From Isotricha intestinalis (taxonomy: Eukaryota; Ciliophora; Litostomatea; Vestibuliferida; Isotrichidae): DNA of 12,649 bases. This document shows, one piece after another, positions 1 to 7,700 of this stretch; the first letter of the stretch is position 1, and every line of letters begins with the position of its first letter. The stretch covers positions 1 to 12,649 of the forward strand of contig JAJJLU010004479.1 of the NCBI GenBank assembly GCA_023807065.1. The letters are read 5' to 3'. Position numbers and translations under genes: made by a program. The notes beneath the pieces were generated by a model that was given only the letters and a program-made list of their open reading frames with translations, had not been told where the DNA came from and ran no database searches.

Positions 1-1020
1 AATTTGTATTTTGAAACTAAATATATTTTTATTCTATTAAACATTGTTACCAGTAGAGGAGCAGAATTAAATGACAATATTATTCTTTATTTCATAACAA
101 CTGTATTAAATTCGATTATATGTTTTATATTATATTATGTTTTAGAAAAAGAATCAAAATCAGAAAAAGAAGAAGAAAAAATGAAATCAGAATATGTAAG
201 TTTTACTATTGAAGAAAAAAAACATATATATAATAAAGAATTAAATCTATATAGAAAAATTCAAGTTTTTATTTTATATTGTTCGTTTCATATGGCTGTT
301 TTTTATTTTGTTAATTATAAAAAATATTTTCCTTCTGAATCTTTTATAAGTCTATCTTTTATATTTGCAGTATTAAGTAATCATTTTTTTTCAAACGAAA
401 AAATGTATATGCATCATTTTGTTTCTATTACTGGTTTAATTATTTTAATGTTTTTTGATGGAAAGTTTTTAATAAATAGTACAAAGGATATAAGAGGTTC
501 AATGATATATTATGGTTTAAAAGGATTTTCTATAACATATGTTAAATATTTAATGCAAAATAAATTTTTAAGTCCTTATTTAGCAGCTTCTGTGTCAAAT
601 TTTTTTCTTACTTTCAGACATTTCTGTATTATGATGACTAAAGATGATAAAAGAGGTTATTTTGAATATAATATTAACTTTGATTTTTTTTATTTTTTGA
701 TTTCTGGTCCATTAAATACAATATTTGAACATTTAACTATATATTATTATTCTCCTTTTCATCATTTATTAGTAGAAAATGTAAAAAAAGTTTGGGACTG
801 TGACAATTTTTATGATTTTATTATATTATTGTTAAACATATTATTTACTTTAATTTATTGTGAAATTATTACAATTAATATTTGGGGGTTAGGAAGTTTC
901 ACTAAAGAAAACATAAAGAAAAGAGGGGAAGAAATAAATAAACATTTAATAGAAAATTTTGAACTTTCACAACGAATGTCTTCTAATCGTGAATCATCTG
1001 TTTCTAGAGATACAAAATAA
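1..1020 (+). CDS. multi-pass membrane protein, DMT/SLC35-like (5' end cut by window)
   Basis: The frame is open from base 1 (codon 1 is AAT) to TAA at 1018-1020, giving 339 residues. The first in-window codon usable as a non-ATG start is TTG at 4; I do not accept it, because this is eukaryotic DNA and the frame runs off the left edge. Alignment with the paralogue at 10294 suggests only about 3-10 N-terminal residues are missing. About nine hydrophobic segments are visible, with a charged Lys/Glu loop near residues 49-62. Motifs shared with the paralogues are E133-K-M-Y-M-H-H139, K182-Y-L-M...L-S-P-Y193, and a C-terminal E288-I-I...N-I-x-G-L-G followed by T-K-E-N-I-K-K-R-G, then a polar Ser-rich tail. 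I recall K-Y-L-M...S-P-Y and E-I-I...N...G-L...T...N-I..R motifs from eukaryotic DMT/EamA-type transporter-like proteins. That is recollection, so substrate and membrane are unknown. Conserved homology to genes at 10294 and 11992 is seen directly. Confidence 0.8.
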   Translation, partial: NLYFETKYIFILLNIVTSRGAELNDNIILYFITTVLNSIICFILYYVLEKESKSEKEEEKMKSEYVSFTIEEKKHIYNKELNLYRKIQVFILYCSFHMAVFYFVNYKKYFPSESFISLSFIFAVLSNHFFSNEKMYMHHFVSITGLIILMFFDGKFLINSTKDIRGSMIYYGLKGFSITYVKYLMQNKFLSPYLAASVSNFFLTFRHFCIMMTKDDKRGYFEYNINFDFFYFLISGPLNTIFEHLTIYYYSPFHHLLVENVKKVWDCDNFYDFIILLLNILFTLIYCEIITINIWGLGSFTKENIKKRGEEINKHLIENFELSQRMSSNRESSVSRDTK

Positions 1021-1029
1021 ATATGATAA

Positions 1030-1070
1030 TAAAAAATTTACAGAAAATTAATCTTTTGGTAAATTTATTA
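1030..1070 (+). repeat. inverted repeat (potential hairpin) after the stop of the first gene
   Basis: AAATTTAC (1034-1041) and GTAAATTT (1059-1066) are perfect complements. Pairing continues outward by TAA/TTA after one mismatch and inward by GAAA/TTTT (one G-T pair) after another, leaving a 7-base loop. It begins 10 bases after the TAA. It could be a 3'-end RNA structure, but in DNA this AT-rich a chance origin is possible. Confidence 0.45.
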
Positions 1071-1550
1071 AAATAATTATATAAAAATATTATTTAATTT
1101 CATTAAAATATAGATATAATAATTTTTATTAAAATTGGATTTAAATGCTTTTTCAATATCTTAATATAACAGTTATAAAAAATACAATTTTAAAATATTT
1201 TGAGATATTTTTTGATAAATCATATAATAATGATATAAAAATAAAAAGAGAATTTAAAAAAAAATTAGTCAAAATGGATTAAAATTTTTCTTAATCAATC
1301 ATTCATTATGTTTTATTTCATGAATAAATAATTTTTCCATTTTTTTAACATATTTTTTTTTTCTTAATAATTAATATTTTTCAAATGATTCATTAACATA
1401 TTAATTATCCTATCAAATTATATACTTTTTTATACTTATTTTAATATTTTTATTATTACCTTAACCATAATTTCAATTCTCACAAAAATAATCTTTAATC
1501 TCTAAATTTTTATTAATCTTTTTAATTTCTTTTAACAAATAAATTTATTG

Positions 1551-1611
1551 TAATTAAATGATATATGAATTAATCTATTTAAATCAATAAATAAAAAATT
1601 TAATTAAATGA
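1551..1611 (+). repeat. short direct repeat pair, 50 bases apart
   Basis: TAATTAAATGA occurs at 1551-1561 and again at 1601-1611. Both copies are followed by a similar nine-base run (TATATGAAT and ATAATGAAT). It lies upstream of the giant gene. It may be a small tandem duplication or chance in low-complexity DNA. Confidence 0.35.
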
Positions 1612-1751
1612 ATAATGAATATTATATAAATAATAAAAATAATTTTGTTCATTTTTGATATTAATTCTAATTTATATATGGAAATACATAAATATAATTT
1701 AACAAATTATTACAATATCATATTAAACTTTAATATGATTACATATATAAA

Positions 1752-1766
1752 ATGAAAAATCAATAA
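1752..1766 (+). promoter_or_regulatory. possible upstream ORF in the leader of the giant gene
   Basis: ATG AAA AAT CAA TAA forms a four-codon ORF ending 19 bases before the main ATG. It matters only if transcription starts upstream of 1752, which the sequence cannot show. Both ATGs have A at -3. In an AT-rich leader such short ORFs also arise by chance. Confidence 0.25.
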
Positions 1767-1785
1767 AATAAAATAAATAAAAAAA

Positions 1786-4700
1786 ATGAAAATATTTCAA
1801 ATCAAAAAAGAAGAAAATATTTTGTCAATTTTCCTTATTCTAATATCATTTATGTTTAAAAAATCATTTCAAGACTCAGTTAGACCTTATATAATATATC
1901 AAACAGGAAATACTTATCCTCGTCCAATATTATTAGATACAGAAGATGTAATTGGATTCTCAGGTACACCATTAATGTTATCAAGATATAATTCAAATGG
2001 TGAAGTAGTATATAAAGGAAAAGTTATAAAATATTCTAATTCAAGTGATTTTGAATATGGAGAAAATGCATGTATTAGACAATTTTCATATGCTTCAAGT
2101 GATACTAAGAAAGAAAAACCTCGTTTTGTAGTTGCATCAGGAACTGGAAATTTAAAACTTGTCTTATTTTCAGAAGATGGTATTATTACTGAAACTACTT
2201 TTTCTACTCAGGGAGATTTTTATATTAATATTATCTCTTATAAAATTGATATTTATATATTACCTGATTATACGCTTTTAGTAAGTTATGTTAATCATAA
2301 AGATGGAGCAAATACTGTTCATGTTAGAAAATTTACTTATGATGAAGTTAATAAAAAATTTGTTATGAATAATTTTGATATTACAAGAAGTACAGATAAT
2401 AATTATATTTCTTGTGTTCAAACTAAAAATCTTATAATTGTTTGTCAATATGTTAAAATAAATTGTAGAGAATATGGTTTTTCTTTTAATGAAGATGGTT
2501 CAAATCAAAAAGATTTTATAATTTTTGATCCACCAACTAATTGGGGTTACTGTGGTTTTGATAAAATTATTGTTTTAAGAGATAATTATGTTGTATTTAC
2601 ATTTTTAAATGGTCATTCTTTTAAATTTAATATAAGTGAAGTAAATTCTAATGGAGATGTTACCAAAAAAACAATTAATTATGATCCTAACCAAGACGAC
2701 ACAAAAACAGGACAAATATTATATAAAACATGTGAAGTTGATACAAATAGAATAGATTCTGCAAAATTCGATGATAATACATTTGCACTTTCTTGTGTTG
2801 GAACTTCTACATCTGGATATCATAATTTAGCATGTGTAGATTATGAAACTTTTGATGATTCTACTAATACATTAACTTCAAAATTTATTCATACCAATGA
2901 TAGAATAGTCAATTATCCTTATGTTAGTAAATTTAGCGGTAATTTTCTTTCTATTTTTTATCATCTTAATAATGACAATGTTTTTGAAATTATTGGTTAT
3001 CCAATTTGTAATGATTATGAAAGTCAAACAATATATATTAATGCAAATACTGAAAATTTCAATTTTAGTGATCATATTGGAACTGGATCAGGTGAAGATA
3101 CATCTCAAACTTTACAACTTTATTTTCCAGAAGTAATACCTGAAGGGACTTTATATAAAATAGATCTGACTACTAAAGCGACAACAAAAGTAACTGCAAA
3201 TTCTGTTTTTTCTCAAACAGATCATTTTTTTTATCAATCAAGTTATAAAACAGGAAATATAACTATTAAATATGCAGGTAAAAGAGGTAATAAAATAGGA
3301 ACTTATTGTTGGTTAATTTTCCATGTTACAAATTGTCATGAAGGATGTAAATCATGTAATAAAATAGGTGATGATATAAATATGAAATGTTTAGGTTGTA
3401 ATAAAACAGGAGGTTATTTTGCTAATGAATCAAGTTATGATTTGGAATTAACTCAGGAAGAAGAAATAAATTGTTATAGTAATGAAACAACTCATGAAGG
3501 ATATTATCTTGACGGAGATATTTTCAAATTTTGTTGGCAAACATGTAAATATTGTATTAATTCGGGTAATGAATATGTTCATAATTGTACAGAATGTATT
3601 GAAAATTTTCTTCCTGTTATCAATAGTGATGAAGATAAAGTTTTTAATTGTGTTCAAAAAGATAGTGATGTTGATGGATATTATTCAAATGGAACTCATT
3701 TTCTTAAATGTTATATATCATGTTTAACATGTTCTGCTGCGGGTACTGAAAGTAATAATAACTGTAAAACATGTAATTATACTCATGGTTATTATCAATT
3801 TGATGATGCGGATGAAAATATAGAACTTAAAGGACAATGTAGTAAAACTGATTATCCTGGTTATCATTATTTGTATGATCCAGATCCTTCAAGTACTACT
3901 GATGAACCAATTTGGAAAGCATGTTATGAAACATGTTCTAAGTGTACTGAAGAAGGTTCTGCTACTCAAAATAATTGTGAAAAATGTAAAAAAAATTATT
4001 ATAAAATTGATGAAGATACTAAAGGAACTTGTACTAATAATCAACCTACTCATTATTATTTAGATAATTCTACTGTAATTTATGTAGATGAGGAAGAAGA
4101 AGAAATTCAAATTTATAAAAAATGTTATGAATCTTGTAATAATTGTATTGATGCTAAAAATGAAATCTCAATGAATTGTGCTTTAGGTGATAAATGCTAT
4201 AATAATACTTATCATAAACTTTATGATGTTGATACAGAATGTCATAATGAGACAACAGTTCCAGATAATTATTATTACAACAGCAGTATAGATAAATATA
4301 AAAGATGTCATGTAGGATGTAAAAAATGTTATGGAGATTCAGATAATGATGATAATACTCTTTGTATAGAAAAAAAATGTTCTGATGGTTATGCTTATGT
4401 TGATGATAAAAAAACTCAATGTTATAAAAATACAACAGATTTAATTGGATATTATTTAACACAAGATGATGAAGGAAAACAATTTTATAAAAAATGTGAA
4501 GAAGGATGTTTAACATGTGTTGGTGGAACTAGAAATGATTGTACTTCTTGTCTTAATAATGAAAAATATTATCAAAATTATACAGATAAAGATAAAGATA
4601 AATTTAGGTGTTATTATCATCCAGATGATGATAGTCAAAGTGGAGATGATACAAAACAAGATGAAGCTCCATCTCATTATGTATATACTGAAGAAATTGA

Positions 4701-7700
4701 AAAAACAGATGGAACAAAAGAAATAAAAAAATATGTAAAATTATGTTACCAAACATGTAAAACTTGTGTTGAGGGTGGAATAATTAACGACCAAAATTGT
4801 ATATCTTGTATAGAAAATTATTATTTCATAATTAATACTGATAATTGTGTTAATGAGCCAGAAGAATATTATTTAGATGAAGAAGAAGATAATGAACCTA
4901 TTTATAAACCATGTTATTCAAAATGTTTAATATGTAAAGAAGATGGTAATGACAGTCACAATAATTGCACAAAATGTAAAAGTAATTATGAAAGTTATCC
5001 AGATGAAACTTATAAAGATAAAGGTTACATTAATTGTATAGAAGATTGTGGGGAAAATAAATATTACAATGTAAAAATGGAATGTGATGAATGTGAGGAA
5101 CATTATGAATATATTAAATATAATTTATTTTGTATTAATTGTAAAGACACAAATCAATATCATATATTAGATCAAGAAGAATGCATTTCTGAAGAAGATA
5201 TTCCTGAAAATTATTATAAAACAGATGATAATTATGGAACAATTAAAGAATGTGATATTGTTTGTAAAAAATGTATTAAATGTATTAATAATTGTGGAAC
5301 TAGGGAATTAAATTGTACAACTTGTGCTGATGATTATCCAATTTTGTATAATGGATATTGTTACAATAAATGTCCAGATGGAAAATATTTATTATTTGAA
5401 ATTGATTGTGTTGAAGAATGTCCATATTATTTATATGCAAACAGTGAATCTCAAGAATGTGAAGAATGTGCTGATGGAAAATATAAAAATAAAAATAAAA
5501 ATGAATGTACTGAGTCGATTCCTGATGGTAATGTCCAAATTAAAGTTATTATTACAGAAGAAGAAGAAGAAATAGAAAAAGAGTATAAAGTATATGATGA
5601 ATGTTATGAAACATGTTTACATTGTAATAAACCTTCAGATGATATAACTAATCAAGAATGTACTCTTTGTAAAAATAAAACAAATGGTTATGAAAATGAT
5701 TTATATATTAGAGTTGATACAACTAATTGTAAAACTAATTGTGATGATACTTATGATAATTATTATGTAAAAGATTATACTAATACTAAATGTATAAATT
5801 GTAAGAAGAATTCTGAATCTACTGATTCCACAATAAAAACAAAGATATATCATTTTATAAATGAAAATGAATGTATTAATGATCCTGGAAATGAATATTA
5901 TTTAATTGATGAAGATACAGGTACAATAGGTCATTGTTATGAAAGATGTTTAACTTGTATAAAAGCAGAAGAATATGAAGAAATAATAGAAGGAGAAGAT
6001 ACTAAAAATGTAATTAAAACTCAAAATTGTGATAGTTGTAAAAGTGAATATGTTCAATATGGAAAAGAATGTTTAGATGAATGTCCAGAAAAATTGGTAA
6101 ATGTGAGTAAGATTTGTAAAAATTGTAAAACAGATTATACTCCACCAAAATATAATTATCAAAATGAATGTGTAAATTCTAAACCTGATGGAACTGATAT
6201 GGTAGATGAAGATTATAATTATGTAGAATCTTGTGGTGAGAAATGTGCAACTTGTAAAATAGTTGATACAATTAGAAATTGTTATACTTGTAAATCACCA
6301 TATTATAAACAATATAAATCAGAAAAAGAAGATACACATTATGTAGATTGTGAAGAAAATTGTGGTAAATATTTAGTGAAAGATAATATAAATAGAGAAT
6401 GTATTAATTGTAAAGAAAATACTGATGTTTATAAATATTATTATAATGGTGAATGTGTAGATATAAATGATGGTAATCATGATAATTATTATGAATCAGA
6501 AGAAGAAGAAGAAGAACCATATGGTGTTATAAAAAAATGTGATATTAATTGTGCAACTTGTTTTGGAGGAGCATATACTGAAACTGATACTTCAACTAAT
6601 ATTGAAAGTGAAATTGAAAATTGTAAAAGTTGTGATGGTGATTTATATTTATTAGAAAAAAACTGTGTAACAAATTGTCCTTATTATCTTGCTCCCAATA
6701 TAACTGAACATAAGTGTGTCAATTGTAAAGATAAAAATTTATGGAATTACAATCATAAATGTATTCCTCAAGATGAAATTCCTGTTCCTTATGTAATAAT
6801 AAATGAAACTTATAATTTAGTATCAAATTGTGAGCCACCATGTTTAACATGTAAACGATTGGATAATGGTAAAATAGAATGTACTTCATGCTTAGCTCCA
6901 TATTTCTTTAATAATGATAATAATGCAGAAGAAAAATGTGTATTACATTGTGGACAATATTTAGTAGAAGACACAAATTTAAATGAATGTATTAATTGCA
7001 AAGAAAATAGTCCAAATCCAAAGAATAAATATTATTATAATGGAATGTGTGTAGATTTAGAAGATCCAGATTTTAAAAATTATTATGAATCTGAAGATGA
7101 AGATAAAAATCCTTATGGAGTAATTGAAAAATGTTATGAATTATGTAGTACTTGTATTGGAAAAGAAAATTTATCTTCAAATCCAGTTGAAATGAAATGT
7201 ACTAGTTGTATTAATGGATATTATCTTGAATTATCTCCTTCAACAAATTGTACAGTTGATTGTGGACTTAAATTAGGAATTGATGATTCAAATAATAATG
7301 ATTGGAAATGTGTTAATTGTAAAGAAACTCTTACTGATTATGGTAAAGAACAATATAAAGTTATATATAGTGATTCAAATGTACAAGATAATCATTGTGT
7401 TAATAGTGTTTATCCTGGTTATTATATTAGTGATGAAGACTATAATATAATTGAACCTTGTGATGAATCATGTCTTAATTGTGAAGGAAGTGCTGATCAT
7501 TGTACTGAATGTGCTGAAGGATATATTTCTAATCCATATAAAACATATCAATGCGTAAAACCATGTACTACTAAATATTGGTATGTAGATGATAATAATG
7601 ATTATAAATGTAGTGATGAATGTTCTTATATTACTGATTCAAAAAGAGATAAAATTGGAGGTAATCAATGTGTTGAAAAATGTACTGCAGATTTATGCAT

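Larger units (their letters stand above)
1021..1785. other. AT-rich intergenic region, no gene seen
   Basis: This 765-base stretch separates the first transporter-like gene from the giant gene. It is almost pure A/T, with stop codons frequent in every frame and no GC-richer island of the kind a tRNA or other structured RNA would make. It must hold the 3' end of the upstream transcript and the promoter and leader of the giant gene. TATA-like and AATAAA-like strings are everywhere, so none can be singled out. The only items I can point to are a hairpin just after the stop (1030-1070), a short direct repeat (1551/1601) and a four-codon upstream ORF (1752-1766), listed separately. Confidence 0.7.

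Noticed and set aside
4..6. TTG at base 4 as the start of the first gene
   Set aside because: The frame is open to base 1 and paralogues have a few more N-terminal residues. The real start lies before the window.
1741..1750. TATA-like string before the giant gene as a defined promoter box
   Set aside because: TATA-like strings occur throughout this AT-rich DNA, so position and sequence give no discrimination.
1021..1785. Hidden gene, pseudogene or tRNA in the long intergenic stretch
   Set aside because: There are dense stops in all frames, no similarity to neighbouring genes, and no GC-richer cloverleaf-sized island.
4154..4516. 120-codon reading frame on the minus strand inside the giant gene
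   Set aside because: It is antisense to the cysteine-repeat coding region, is a Leu/His/Tyr-rich product of the sense codon bias, and has no domain. It is a shadow frame, like the other short frames in 2878-9031.
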